Positions 11,901 through 22,999 of a stretch of 64,000 bases of DNA are shown here, one piece after another. The stretch spans positions 13,221,506 to 13,285,505 of the forward strand of contig OY804579.1 in the NCBI GenBank assembly GCA_963680875.1, given 5' to 3'. The position numbers were made by a program, and so were the translations under genes. Positions within the stretch are counted from its first letter, which is position 1. Every line of letters starts with the position of its first letter. This stretch comes from Bathymodiolus brooksi (Eukaryota; Mollusca; Bivalvia; Mytilida; Modiolidae). The notes under the pieces are model-generated. The model was not told the origin of the DNA, did no database searches, and saw only the letters and a program-made list of their open reading frames with translations.

Positions 11901-14900
11901 GATCTTATCCTGTTTAGTAAAATTAAGGTTCTCCTGTCTCAGGCATAGGTGATCTTATCCTTTTTAGTAAAATTAAGGTTTTCCTGTCTCAGGCATAGGT
12001 GATCTTATCCTGTTTAGTAAAATTAAGGTTCTCCTGTCTCAGACATAGGTGATCTTATCCTGTTTAGTAAAATTAAGGTTCTCCTGTCTCAGGCATAGGT
12101 GATCTTATCCTGTTTAGTAAAACTAAGGTTCTCCTGTCTCAGACATAGGTGATATTATCCTGTTTAGTAAAATTAAGGTTTTCCTGTCTCAGGCATAGGT
12201 GATCTTATCCTGTTTAGTAAAATTAAGGTTCTCCTGTCTCAGGAATAGGTGATCTTATCCTGTTTAGTAAAATTAAGGTTCTCCTGTCTCACGCATAGGG
12301 GACCTTATCCTGTTTAGTAAAACTAAGGTTCTCCTGTCTCAGGCATAGGTGATCTTATCCTGTTTAGTAAAACTAAGGTTCTCCTGTCTCAGGCATAGGT
12401 GATCTTATCCTGTTTAGTAAAATTAAGGTTCTCCTGTCTCAGGCATAGGTGATCTTATCCTGTTTAGTAAAATTAAGGTTCTCCTGTCTCAGACATGGGT
12501 GATCTTATCCTGTTTAGTAAAACTAAGGTTCTCCTGTCTCAGACATAGGCGATCTTATCCTGTTTAGTAAAATTAAGGTTCTCCTGTCTCAGACATAGGT
12601 GATCTTATCTTGTTTAGTAAAATTAAGGTTCTCCTGTCTCAGGCATAGGTGGTCTTATCCTGTTTAGTAAAATTAAGGTTCTCCTGTCTCAGGCATAGAT
12701 GATCTTATCCTGTTTAGTAAAATTAAGGTTCTCCTGTCTCAGGCATAGGTGATCTTATCCTGTTTAGTAAAATTAAGGTTCTCCTGTCTCAGGAATAGGT
12801 GATCTTATCCTGTTTAGTAAAATTAAGGTTCTCCTGTCTCAGGCATAGGGGACCTTATCCTGTTTAGTAAAACTAAGGTTCTCCTGTCTCAGACATAGGT
12901 GATCTTATCCTGTTTAGTAAAATTAAGGTTCTCCTGTCTCAGACATAGGTGATCTTATCCTGTTTAGTAAAATTAAGGTTCTCCTGTCTCAGGCATAGGT
13001 GATCTTATCCTGTTTAGTAAAACTAAGGTTCTCCTGTCTCAGACATAGGTGATCTTATTCTGTTTAGTAAAATTAAGGTTCTCCTGTCTCAGGAATTGGT
13101 GATCTTATCCTGTTTAGTAAAATTAAGGTTCTCCTGTCTCAGGCATAGGGGACCTTATCCTGTTTAGTAAAACTAAGGTTCTCCTGTCTCAGGCATAGGT
13201 GATCTTATCCTGTTTAGTAAAACTAAGGTTCTCCTGTCTCAGACATAGGTGATCTTATCCTGTTTAGTAAAATTAAGGTTCTCCTGTCTCAGGCATAGGT
13301 GGTCTTATCCTGTTTAGTAAAATTAAGGTTCTCCTGTCTCAGGCATAGGTGATCTTATTCTGTTTAGTAAAATTAAGGTTCTCCTGTCTCAGGCATATGT
13401 GATCTTATCCTGTTTAGTAAAATTAAGGTTCTCCTGTCTCAGACATAGGTGATCTTATCCTGTTTAGTAAAACTAAGGTTCTCCTGTCTCAGGCATAGGC
13501 GATCTTATCCTGTTTAGTAAAACTAAGGTTCTCCTGTCTCAGACATAGGTGATCTTATCCCGTTTAGTAAAACTAAGGTTCTCCTGTCTCAGACATAGGT
13601 GATCTTATCCCGTTTAGTAAAATTAAGGTTCTCCTGTCTCAGACATAGGTGATCTTATCCTGTTTAGTAAAATTAAGGTTCTCCTGTCTCAGGCATAGGT
13701 GATCTTATCCTGTTTAGTAAAATTAAGGTTCTCCTGTCTCAGACATAGGTGATCTTATCCTGTTTAGTAAAACTAAGGTTCTCCTGTCTCAGGCATAGGT
13801 GATCTTATTCTGTTTAGTAAAATTAAGGTTTTCCTGTCTCAGGCATAGGTGATCTTATCCTGTTTAGTAAAATTAAGGTTCTCCTGTCTCAGGCATAGGT
13901 GATCTTATCCTTTTTAGTAAAATTAAGGTTTTCCTGTCTCAGGCATAGGTGATCTTATCCTGTTTAGTAAAACTAAGGTTCTCCTGTCTCAGACATAGGT
14001 GATCTTATCCTGTTTAGTAAAATTAAGGTTCTCCTGTCTCAGGCATAGGTGATCTTATCCTGTTTAGTAAAACTAAGGTTCTCCTGTCTCAGACATAGGT
14101 GATATTATCCTGTTTAGTAAAATTAAGGTTTTCCTGTCTCAGGCATAGGTGATCTTATCCTGTTTAGTAAAATTAAGGTTCTCCTGTCTCAGGAATAGGT
14201 GATCTTATCCTGTTTAGTAAAATTAAGGTTCTCCTGTCTCAGGCATAGGGGACCTTATCCTGTTTAGTAAAACTAAGGTTCTCCTGTCTCAGGCATAGGT
14301 GATCTTATCCTGTTTAGTAAAACTAAGGTTCTCCTGTCTCAGGCATAGGTGATCTTATCCTGTTTAGTAAAATTAAGGTTCTCCTGTCTCAGGCATAGGT
14401 GATCTTATCCTGTTTAGTAAAATTAAGGTTCTCCTGTCTCAGACATGGGTGATCTTATCCTGTTTAGTAAAACTAAGGTTCTCCTGTCTCAGACATAGGC
14501 GATCTTATCCTGTTTAGTAAAATTAAGGTTCTCCTGTCTCAGACATAGGTGATCTTATCTTGTTTAGTAAAATTAAGGTTCTCCTGTCTCAGGCATAGGT
14601 GGTCTTATCCTGTTTAGTAAAATTAAGGTTCTCCTGTCTCAGGCATAGATGATCTTATCCTGTTTAGTAAAATTAAGGTTCTCCTGTCTCAGGCATAGGT
14701 GATCTTATCCTGTTTAGTAAAACTAAGGTTCTCCTGTCTCAGGCATAGGCGATCTTATCCTGTTTAGTAAAATTAAGGTTCTCCTGTCTCAGGCATAGGT
14801 GATCTTATTCTGTTTAGTAAAATTAAGGTTCTCCTGTCTCAGACATAGGTGATCTTATTCTGTTAAGTAAAATTAAGGTTCTCCTGTCTCAGACATAGGT

Positions 14901-15203
14901 GATCTTATTCTGTTTAGTAAAATTAAGGTTCTCCTGTCTCAGGCATAGGTGATCTTATTCTGTTTAGTAAAATTAAGGTTCTCCTGTCTCAGACATAGGT
15001 GATCTTATTCTGTTTAGTAAAATTAAGGTTCTCCTGTCTCAGACATAGGTGATCTTATTCTGTTTAGTAAAATTAAGGTTCTCCTGTCTCAGGCATAGGT
15101 GATCTTATCCTGTTTAGTAAAATTAAGGTTCTCCTGTCTCAGGCATAGGTGATATTATCCTGTTTAGTAAAACTAAGGTTCTCCTGTCTCAGGTGATCTT
15201 ATC
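8971..15203. repeat. 50-bp satellite, about 125 copies in constant register
   Basis: Tandem units of exactly 50 bp (aattaaggttctcctgtctc, then a 30-base remainder ending tgtttagtaa). From 8971 to about 15170 every unit starts on the same register, with no indel seen in about 124 copies. Only a few positions vary (aact/aatt, agac/aggc, gatc/gacc, tgtt/cgtt). Rare variants repeat at fixed distances of 1950 bp (10841-12790 against 12791-14740), 1400 bp and 1100 bp. This shows nested multi-monomer duplications. No protein, promoter or known element was recognised in the unit. Confidence 0.97.
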
Positions 15204-15270
15204 AGATTGTGGCTATCAGTTATGGTTGTGTAGTTTTTTTGCTCCACTTTTTTCTCTATTTTGAGCGCAA

Positions 15271-16242
15271 ATGACGAAGATAAATCAGATATGGATTCTG
15301 AAGAACTCGAAAGATCTGTTAGAGTATATACAATCTAGGTCCCTCTCCTCCTGCAATAGCATTAAAACATTTAACTTCTCTACCCTTGACACGACTATTC
15401 CTCATTCTAAGATGAAGGACAAATTAAGGGAGTTGGACCAACTGTGTTTCTTAAAAAAAAATGGCCAACGTAGATACAAATACATTGTGCTAGGAAGAGA
15501 CAGATCTTATTTTGTAAAACACCACTCTGATTCTACCAAACAGTTCTCTGAAACTGATATCTTCAACATGCTCGAGTTTTTGATTGACAACATATTTGTT
15601 ATGTTTGGTGGACGTGTTTTACAACAGACAGTCGGCATACCTATGAGTACAAACTGTGCTCCTCTTCTCGCCGACTTGTTCCTTTATTCGTATGAGGCAG
15701 AATTCATACAGGGGCTTCTCAAGAAAAGCAAAAAGAAGCTAGCTCGATCCTTTAATTTCACGTTCCGCTATATAGATGATGTGCTTTCACGAAGTAATTC
15801 TAGGTTTAGTGATTTTGTTGACCGCATCTATTCCATTGAGCTTGAAATAAAGGATACCACAGATGCAGATAGGTCTGCTTCCTACCTTGACCTACACCTC
15901 GAAATCGACAGTGAGGGTCGGTTAATAACGAAACTTTACGACAAAAGGGATGATTTCAATTTTCCCATTGTGAACTATCCATTTATATGTAGCAACAATC
16001 CAGCAGCACCTGCATATGTAGTATATATCTTTCAGATTATACGATATCCCAGAGCTTGTGGTTCCTATCAGGATTTCCTTGATAGAGGGTTGCTGCTAAC
16101 AAGGAAGCTACTGAACCAAGGGTTTATTTTGGTAAAGTTGAAGTCATCACTTCGAAAATTTTACGGTCACCACCATGACTTGGTTGACCGTTATGGAATA
16201 TCTGTGTCACAAATGACCACGGATATGTTCCACTTGTCGTAA
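15271..16242 (+). pseudogene. PLE-B reverse transcriptase, 5'-truncated
   Basis: This is an open frame of 323 codons covering the C-terminal RT portion of a second Penelope-like family. It begins abruptly after a 65-bp unique stretch downstream of the 50-bp satellite, at the equivalent of PLE-A residue 32 (IWILKNSKDLL). Motif A reads FNFSTLDTTIP, where the residue aligned with the catalytic Asp60 of PLE-A is Asn. The template-grip block is GIPMSTNCAPLLADLF, with Ser where PLE-A has Gly. The YIDD box is present in FTFRYIDDVLS. The end HDLVDRYGISVSQMTTDMFH is the source of the 60-bp satellite at 1-7700. The N-terminal half and nuclease are missing, so the copy cannot move by itself. A conventional 5'-truncation is the simplest explanation. 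Confidence 0.88.
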
Positions 16243-16525
16243 ACACTTCCCGGTTCTTTCCTCATTCACGACTTATTACCGGGTTTGTAACTAGATTAAC
16301 ACGACGGGTGCCACTAGTGGAGCAGGAACTACTTACCCTTCCGGAGCACCTGAGTTCATCCCCGGTTTTTAGTGGGGTTCGTGTTACTCGATCTTTAGTT
16401 TTATATGTATGTTTTGTAGATCGTTGTTTGTCCTTTTGTACTTTTTCTTTTGGCCATTGTGTTGTCTGTTCTTCTTCCATATACGGATTCTGATTACCCC
16501 TTTGGTATCTTCAAACTCTTGCAAG
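16243..16525 (+). mobile_element. PLE-B 3' UTR
   Basis: This region follows the RT stop. It contains the block acgacgggtgccactagtgg, then ttccggagcacctgagttca, tagtggggttcgtgttactc, and the tail ttggccattgtgttgtctgt, ending near acccctttggtatcttcaaa. The same ordered blocks follow the RT copies at 24896 and 29793 and recur alone at 18930-19640 and about 33070-33235. From memory this resembles a very common mussel repeat tail. Confidence 0.85.
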
Positions 16526-16715
16526 ATGTGTAAGAATAATTTAGTGTACAGCGCTGATTAGATACGAAATAGAACTACTTTTATTAACAATCATCACATA
16601 ATAAATAAAACAATGACAAACTTCTATCAGACACTTGAAAATATGACACAATTCATGTTATGTTGTTTTTCACATGTTTGTGAACTTACAGCATGTACGC
16701 CAGGACAAACTATCA

Positions 16716-17143
16716 AATATACTCTGCAGAAACGATTATAAGCGATGCATTTTCATATAGTGAAAATGTATAAAGATAAAGAAGTCAAGAAAAATGTCAA
16801 AAATATTTTTTTATCAATGTGTGACGTAAAAATGTTTTTGACATTTATTTCACTGAATATGGTACTGCTTTGACAACTATTTTACCTATTTTGTTCCTGT
16901 ATTTAAATACTGTTATAGTGACAGCCGGAACATTTGAACCGTAATGAGAGCGGGAGGTTTGGAGCTTTAAAATCTGATTCAACCCACCATTTCTTTAGAA
17001 ATGCCTGTACCAAGTCAGGGTCATTACGGTTTTCACAGTTTTCCGGTTGTTGACTGATTTTGTCTGTTTATATAATTATGAGTTTTGACTTTCCCTTTGT
17101 AAGATTGTTCGGAGTTCGGTAATTTTGTTATTACCCTTATTTA
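16716..17143 (+). mobile_element. PLE-A 3' fragment with last RT codons
   Basis: This fragment starts in tctgcagaaacgattataag, which encodes SAETIISDAFSYSENV-stop, the exact end of the PLE-A RT. It is followed by the full PLE-A 3' UTR in plus orientation, ending at ttacccttatttac. It is a 5'-truncated copy. Together with 8333-8545 it defines the 3' terminus of the family. Confidence 0.9.
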
Positions 17144-17259
17144 CAATATCAAATTTGAAAACTAGCTTGAAGCCAACGCTATTGAAACGTACTAACGACC
17201 ATGTATCATGCTAAAAGTCAACAACGATAACAGCCACATATTATTTTCACCAAACATAG

Positions 17260-18386
17260 TAGTCCGAGATTCCTCTGTCGTCCGACGACATTATATATTT
17301 TTGCTAGAGCCGTCGAACGTCAGAGCGCAATATATACGGAAAACAGCGGATTTGCTTCTCCAACTCTGGGTCAGCACATTTCCACGTTTCGTGGCTATCG
17401 GATTTTATTTTCGATCAGAAACCCTTATATAAATCGCTTCACCAATCATTTTTCTATTCATTCATAACCATCGTACCCTCAGAAAGTGGTGTTACACTCC
17501 ATTACAGCACGATTTTGCCTTAGATCCTATGATTTCGACATTTGTCTTCCATTTTTCAAACATTTGTCACGTGACCACGAGAAAACTACGATTACCGCAA
17601 TGTATCATGGGAGATGATTTGCATATAAACAAACAAACAAATATTTTTATTGCCAATCATAGGCGCCTGTTAAGGCAGAACAATTAACATAAAATTTAAT
17701 ACAGTTGATTATATTGATTGGTAATGATTTTAACAGCAAATTTAGTGAATTACAGATAACCATAAGAAAAAAATGTAGTACCTTGTCCAAAAACAAAAAG
17801 GGGGAACGTAACACATGCTCTTTCCGAAGCCCGTTGGTAACACTCTGCCATTGAATCTTTTCTTTCCAACACATTCTGTATTATTTCCTTCTGCTCTGCT
17901 TTGATCTATAGATGGACTGTTTGTCCTGCAGAATACGCTTAAATGTATCGTCTTCCATGTGATTTGAATGTTGTTTACGTATGCAAATAATGCTCCAAAT
18001 AATTTGGCACGCTGCATTAATTAGCTCCCATCATGCAATGCGTTGCTGTCATCATTCAGTTAGTATCGCGAGATCACGTGTGTAGATTCGAAAATGGAAG
18101 TCAAATGGCGGAATAATAGGATCTAAGGCAAAATCGTGCTGTAATGGAGTGTAACACCACTTTCTGAGGGTAAGATGGTTATGAATGAATAGAAAAATGA
18201 TTGGTGAAGCGATTTATATAAGGGTTTCTGATAGTTAATAAAATCCGATAGCCACGTAACGTGGAAATGTGCCGACCCAGAGCTGGTGAGGCAAATCAGC
18301 TGTTTTTCGTATATATTGCGCTCTGACATTCGACGGCTCTAGCAATAATATATAATGTCGTCGGACGACAGAGGAATCTCGGACTA
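17260..18386. mobile_element. Long-TIR DNA transposon, MULE-like, 9-bp TSD
   Basis: The element begins tagtccgagattcctctgtc and ends with its reverse complement. The terminal inverted repeats extend about 290 bp (17260-17545 and 18095-18386) with few mismatches. It is flanked on both sides by the identical 9-mer caaacatag (17251-17259 and 18387-18395), a perfect target duplication. Long TIRs plus a 9-bp duplication are typical of Mutator-like elements. No transposase was seen. The 550-bp core carries only a broken RecQ-like fragment, so the element is non-autonomous. Family assignment is inference from structure alone. Confidence 0.8.
17775..17960 (-). pseudogene. RecQ-like helicase fragment inside the transposon
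   Basis: Read on the minus strand, the core of the long-TIR element contains IKAEQKEIIQNVLERKDSMA. After a frame slip it continues as VLPTGFGKSMCYVPP, and after another slip as PFLFLDKV. Together these look like motif 0 (Q/K-x-E-Q) and motif I (Walker A, TGFGKS) of RecQ-family DNA helicases. At least two frameshifts and the tiny length make it non-functional. A start-like ATG with MEDDTF lies just upstream. It could be a captured host-gene piece (Pack-MULE style) or a relic of a helicase encoded by the parental transposon; the sequence does not decide. Confidence 0.6.
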
Positions 18387-18399
18387 CAAACATAGGTGT

Positions 18400-18763
18400 T
18401 TACGTTTTTCGGATTTTAAAATAGACAACTCCATTGAGAATTCCTCCAATAACTGAAGCAATTATAGCACATTGTCGAACTGCATCAGGTGGTTCATCGA
18501 ACGATATCCAAAAAGCCTCTATGTTGTTCACACCAAATTGAATGACATGGACGAGGACAAACATAGACATCTTCAACGCAACACTATTTGCTTTCACAGC
18601 TGATCTCTGTTGTAATACTGTCTCGATTTTAATGCTCCTACTTCTAACAAAGCACCATATAAACAGGTAAAGAGTGAAGATAACAACAAAGCTACTAGTC
18701 AGTCCCATAGCTAGGAGTAAGAAATGCCATGTCAATAATCCTCTTTCCTCCTTAAATCCACAG
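18400..18763 (-). CDS. 7TM receptor (GPCR-like), exon 2: TM5-TM7
   Basis: This is the second coding exon of the receptor whose first exon is at 20603-21108. The acceptor is tttttctgcag at 18769-18764; the exon starts with C TGT GGA, completing a Phe codon split by the intron (phase 2). The joined frame is open to TAA at 18400-18402. It supplies an extracellular Cys (CGFKEERG) that can pair with the Cys at the start of TM3. Next come TM5 (LLTWHFLLLAMGLTSSFVVI), a basic third loop (RSRSIK), TM6 (MSMFVLVHVIQFGVNN) and TM7 (IIASVIGGILNGVVYF), where NGVVY stands for the class A NPxxY motif. The short tail ends KIRKT. The ligand is unknown. Confidence 0.82.
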
Positions 18764-20602
18764 CTGCAGAAAAAAATCAACAATTAAAAAAACAACAACT
18801 GTGTCATGAAAAAATGAGGCCAGTTAGTGATTAAAGTCTTGTTATTCTTATTAGCCATTGGATTAATTACTTACATTTTAAGTTTTTCTACATGTAAAAG
18901 TTGGATTTGTGTTTTCATGTCAAATTACAGTAACACGACGGGTGTCACTAGTGGAGCAGGAACTGCTAACTCTTTAAATAAAACCACCTGCGTTTATTCC
19001 CGATTATTAGTGTGGTTCGTGTTGTTCAAGTTGTCAAATTACAGGTCTATGAGCTTCTAATTCCGTGGTGTAATGTCCGCTGTGATTTTTGCGTCAATAC
19101 GATGTTCGGTTCGTTTTTACCCATTTTCGTAGGAGGTTCAGGTCTAATTGATGTAATTTGTATTTATTTATTCATACTGGTGTCTAACACGATTTGAATA
19201 CCAGATTATGTTTGTGTGGTTTAACAGTAACACGACGCCGTGTCAGTAATGAAACAGGAGATATTGACTCCTACCAACCCACCCACCCCCAACCCCAGTT
19301 TATTAGTGGGGTTCGCTTTGTTCATGTCGTCAAATTAAACGTCTTCACGTTATTAGTTCCGTGTTGTGATGTCAACTGAGATGTCCTCGTCAATACGACG
19401 TTCTATTCGTCTTAACTCCCATTTTTTGTAGGGGTGTCATGTTTTTTTTATTCTATATGTATTTATTTACATATACGTAGCATGACAGGTGCCACTAGTG
19501 GAGCAGGAACTGCTAGCCATTCGCAGAACACCTAAATTCACCCCCGTTTTTAGTTTGTTTCATGTTGCTCAATCTTCAAATGGACCATATTCTTTTTCTT
19601 TTGGCTACTGACTTTTTACTGTGGACGTCGGAACTTTGAATTTCGTATTTACAACAGAAATAACTAATTGTTTTTCTTCTGATAATATATATTTTACCCG
19701 ATTTTTCTAAAGGTGATTTTATCTCCCCTTAGACAAACACATATTTTCTATCTGAGGGCTCATGCTTGCGATAACAATCACAAAGATAAGAAAATATGTT
19801 GCAATATTTTTACTGGAGTTATTTGCAAATAAATACTTGTTTATTTCACATCATTGACAGTCTCGGTTATGAAATGATGAAAGTGCCCACCTTGCAGTAC
19901 CGTAGCATAGGTGGATCCAGGGGCAGGGAGCCCGCGTCCCACTTTTTGAGCTAGGTTGTAGACTGGTAAGAACGAATTTTAACAGAATATTCCAATTTCC
20001 TCTTTGTCAAATTTTATTTTACCATGTTTTGTAATTTTCACTTTGAATTACGCCTCTGTATATTTTGATTTTTCTTAAAAAAAACGGGCCCCCTTATGAA
20101 AATGTCTGGTTCCGTCCCTGAATAGTAGATCGTGCGTTCGATCCCAGTCAACTATATTTGGTATTTACCACTTCGTCGCTTCATCATTGGTACATTTAGG
20201 TTTTAGATTTTGTTTGATTTTTCGTCTCTCAAGATTTTTTTTCTGATTAATATCTTCAAATACTATATAACTGTTATTGTTTTCAAGATATATGTACGAT
20301 TTTCAAAATTTGGGACGTTAAGACATTAGTTGGATTATAATTTAGCTTGTTCACTTGTAGAGTGCAATCTTATAAGATTTGGAGTACATGCCAGTACATG
20401 ATTTCTTTTTGTGTTTTATCAATCGAAGCAAAAATCAGATTTTTCCTACATGAAAAGTGCTAAATTTTCTTCAAATTTTACCAAAAAGTTTTCATTGAAA
20501 TATAGAACATATCAGAAATGCACGCGGTTTTAGTTTTAATTCAATTGCAAAAGATCTTTGAAATTTATAGTGCTTCATTACATACGTATATTGAATACTT
20601 AC
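18764..20602 (-). other. Receptor intron with three PLE-B tail copies
   Basis: The intron carries three degenerate plus-oriented copies of the PLE-B 3' UTR, at about 18930-19150, 19220-19470 and 19485-19640. Each has cgacgggtgtcac/acgacgccgtgtc/gacaggtgccac, then the gaggagcagg-like stretch, then tagtgtggttcg/tagtggggttcg/tagtttgtttca. Their tandem spacing of about 280 bp suggests a tandem or nested insertion. The rest is AT-rich. It includes a ggatccaggggcagggagcc/gtctggttccgtccctga segment around 19905-20120 of the sort seen in dispersed repeats. Confidence 0.6.
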
Positions 20603-21108
20603 AAAACAATATTAGGCTGAATCTGGCCAAGAGCTGCTCCTACGACAAGTACAACTAGAGGTATTCCAAATACGGGTAGATGAAGTATAGCATCGTATCT
20701 ACCAAGCGGCAAATGGCGATTTCGATAGAGAAGAACAAAAACAAAAATAGCAGTCACTACGGTCAACATAACTTGGGAAATTGCAAATTCGTACGTAAAT
20801 ACACCGTAAATTGTGCAGGCGATTCTAGATAGAGAGTAGCCGTCAATTATTGCTGAATGGATGTCGTAAACAATCTGTACAGCATACATCAAGAGGTCAC
20901 ATACAGTTGCATACACTGTAAATCTCTCTACAACCTTCCATTTGAAGAAATTACTAGGTTTTCCCTGTCTTATTGTTATTAGTATTATGAAAGAAATTGC
21001 AACACTAACAACTGTCAAACAAGCCACAACGACACTGAATGCCCCTTGCAAGATATCATTCGACGACAAACTTCCATTATTAACACGTGTGATGTTGGTA
21101 GAGATCAT
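20603..21108 (-). CDS. 7TM receptor (GPCR-like), exon 1: N-terminus and TM1-TM4
   Basis: First coding exon, from ATG at 21108 to the donor gtaagt (20602-20597). Joined to 18763-18400 it gives 870 nt, a 289-residue protein plus stop, which is short but complete for a seven-helix receptor. N-glycosylation sequons NIT and NGS are at the N-terminus. TM1 is about residues 22-46, TM2 63-85, TM3 97-127 (preceded by Cys98) and TM4 142-162 in GRYDAILHLPVFGIPLVVLV. After TM3 the DRY position reads LLYRNRHL. It is probably a plasma-membrane receptor of a lineage-expanded molluscan family. A duplicated relative lies at 25.79-28.31 kb and shares upstream sequence with it. The intron is 1.84 kb. Confidence 0.82.
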
Positions 21109-21692
21109 TATTGAGATTCTAAACTCTTACAAATGATTTTTTGTCAGCTGTATTTGTATATATAAGTAAAATCTTGAAAAAGCTGTGATTGGCTTTCAGT
21201 CATATAAATATATGAATTTAGCATGGATTAATAAAATACTATCAGTTCTTTAATTAGACAGAGGAAAGGGGGGAAACGCTTTCCTTTGGTGAGCATAAAT
21301 TATATTTTTCTTAAATAATTGACAATATTGGGATTGCTTTGATGTTACAAGAGGTAGCGTCTAGTGATTTAATGACTGTTAATGGTCTATTTATCTTCAG
21401 GTAGACTGTTTGTTTGTTTCCCGACAGTCAATATAATGGAAGAGAACAAAACAAAGTTAGTGATCATTCAATGATTGATTACACCTATGTCATAAAGCTT
21501 TCACTGAACTATCGTGTATTTGTTATAATGATAACTTAAACTTGACAACATTATGATTATAAGACTACTGAAATGAAATTGTAGCAGAAACGTTTCATAT
21601 TTGTTATTTATTTCTTTTTTGTCTAAATATGTGTTATCCGTGATTATAATATTAATATTATTCATATCAGTGATTTCTAGATGAAAAACTGA

Positions 21693-21785
21693 TATAAAAG
21701 TACTGTTTGAATGATTGGAAAGTCAAAAGAGTTAGAGAGCAATAAAACCAAAGGCCTAAAATGGATAACAACAATCAGCTAAGGT
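21693..21785 (+). promoter_or_regulatory. Possible TATA box plus micro first exon
   Basis: TATAAAA at 21693-21699 is followed 62 bp later by ATG at 21761 in aaaATGGATAACAACAATC. Eight codons (MDNNNQLR-like, the last one split) then run into a consensus donor AG|gtaagt at 21782-21787. The layout resembles a TATA promoter with a short coding first exon on the plus strand. No downstream exon was identified, and the next 1.2 kb is minisatellite. It may be fortuitous. Confidence 0.25.
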
Positions 21786-21794
21786 AAGTACACT

Positions 21795-21985
21795 GTTCCT
21801 TAAGGTTTGTTCTCCATATGAAGAACAGAAATAAAAGCACAGATTTTTACCGCCTGATTTCCATATGAAGAACAGCAATACAAACTCTGTTCCTTAACAT
21901 TTTGTTTCCTGATGAACAACAGCAATAAAAAGACTATTTCCTAAAGTTTGATTTTCATATGAAGAACAGCAATAAATCACAACAT
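21795..21985. repeat. Degenerate ~60-bp tandem repeat
   Basis: Three to four imperfect units share ttccttaa, gttt, ccatatgaagaacagcaata and aaa blocks. They lie immediately 3' of the putative donor at 21783. Nothing else was recognised. Confidence 0.6.
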
Positions 21986-22186
21986 TTTTTATTTCAAGAA
22001 GACTTATGCTCGTGGCGCAAGTAATTAAACTCAGTAAAGCATATTGCATCCTATAGTTGTGATCTGAGAGCAATATGATAGATCATTATGTTAAGAGTTT
22101 AACTTCTTATACATTTTCGGAATACACCTGACTGTTCTTTATAATTGATTCTTGGTCGGCAATACTTCTAAAGGGAATTTCATTAC

Positions 22187-22999
22187 TTAGATTTCCAATG
22201 TCAGTGGTCTTTGTGCCTGTCCCAAGCCATGACATAGATTTCCAATGTCAGTGGTCTTTGTGCCCGTCCCAAGCCAGGATATAGATTTCCAATGTAAGTA
22301 GTCTTTGTGCCTGTCCCAAGCCAGGACATAGATTTCCAATGTCAGTGGTCTTTGTGCCTGTTCCAAGCCAGGACATAGATTTCCAATGTCACTGTTCTTT
22401 GTGCCTGTCCCAAGCCGGGACATAGATTTCCAATGTCAGTGGTCTTTGTGCTTGTCCCAATTCAGGACATAGATTTCCAATGTCAGTGGTCTTTGTGCCT
22501 GTCCCAAGTCAGGACATAGATTTCCAATGTCAGTGGTCTTTGTGCCTGTCCCAAGCCAGGACATAGATTTTCCAATGTCAGTGGTCTTTGTGCCTGTCCC
22601 AAGCTAGGACATAGATTTCCATTGTCAGTGGTCTTTGTGCCTCTGCCAAGTCAGGACATAGATTTCCAATGTCAGTGGTCTTTGTGCTTGTTCCAAGTCA
22701 GGACATAGATTTCCAATGTCAGTGGTCTTTGTGCTTGTTCCAAGTCAGGACATAGATTTCTAATGTCAGTGGTCTGTGTGCCTCTGTCAAGCCAGGACAT
22801 AGATTTCCAATGTCAGTGGTCTTTGTGCTTGTTCCAAGTCAGGACATAGATTACCAATATCAGTGGTCTTTGTGCCTGTCCCAAGCCAGGACATAGATTT
22901 CCAATGTCAGTGGTCTTTGTGCCTCTGCCAAGCCAGGACATAGATTTCCAATGTCAGTGGTCTTTGTGCTTGTTCCAAGTCAGGACATAGATTTCTAAT
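22187..22999. repeat. 47-bp satellite, outer part of left inverted-repeat arm
   Basis: About 17 units of 47 bp (core ccaatgtcagtggtctttgt, then gcctgtcccaagccaggaca). Variants include gttccaagtc and ctgccaagc. The reverse complement of the same satellite forms 31557-32447. At the far end of that right-hand array the sequence continues as ggggttaaccatgtttatgg, then aatccaaccctcc. From memory this resembles a dispersed bivalve repeat, so the monomer probably came from that repeat. Confidence 0.93.

Noticed and set aside
8971..15203. CRISPR-like appearance of regularly spaced repeats
   Set aside because: There are no unique spacers; the whole 50-bp period repeats. The context is a spliced eukaryotic genome. 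This is a satellite.
22187..22423. 78-codon ORF in the 47-bp array
   Set aside because: 47 is not a multiple of three. The ORF is chance readthrough of satellite units.
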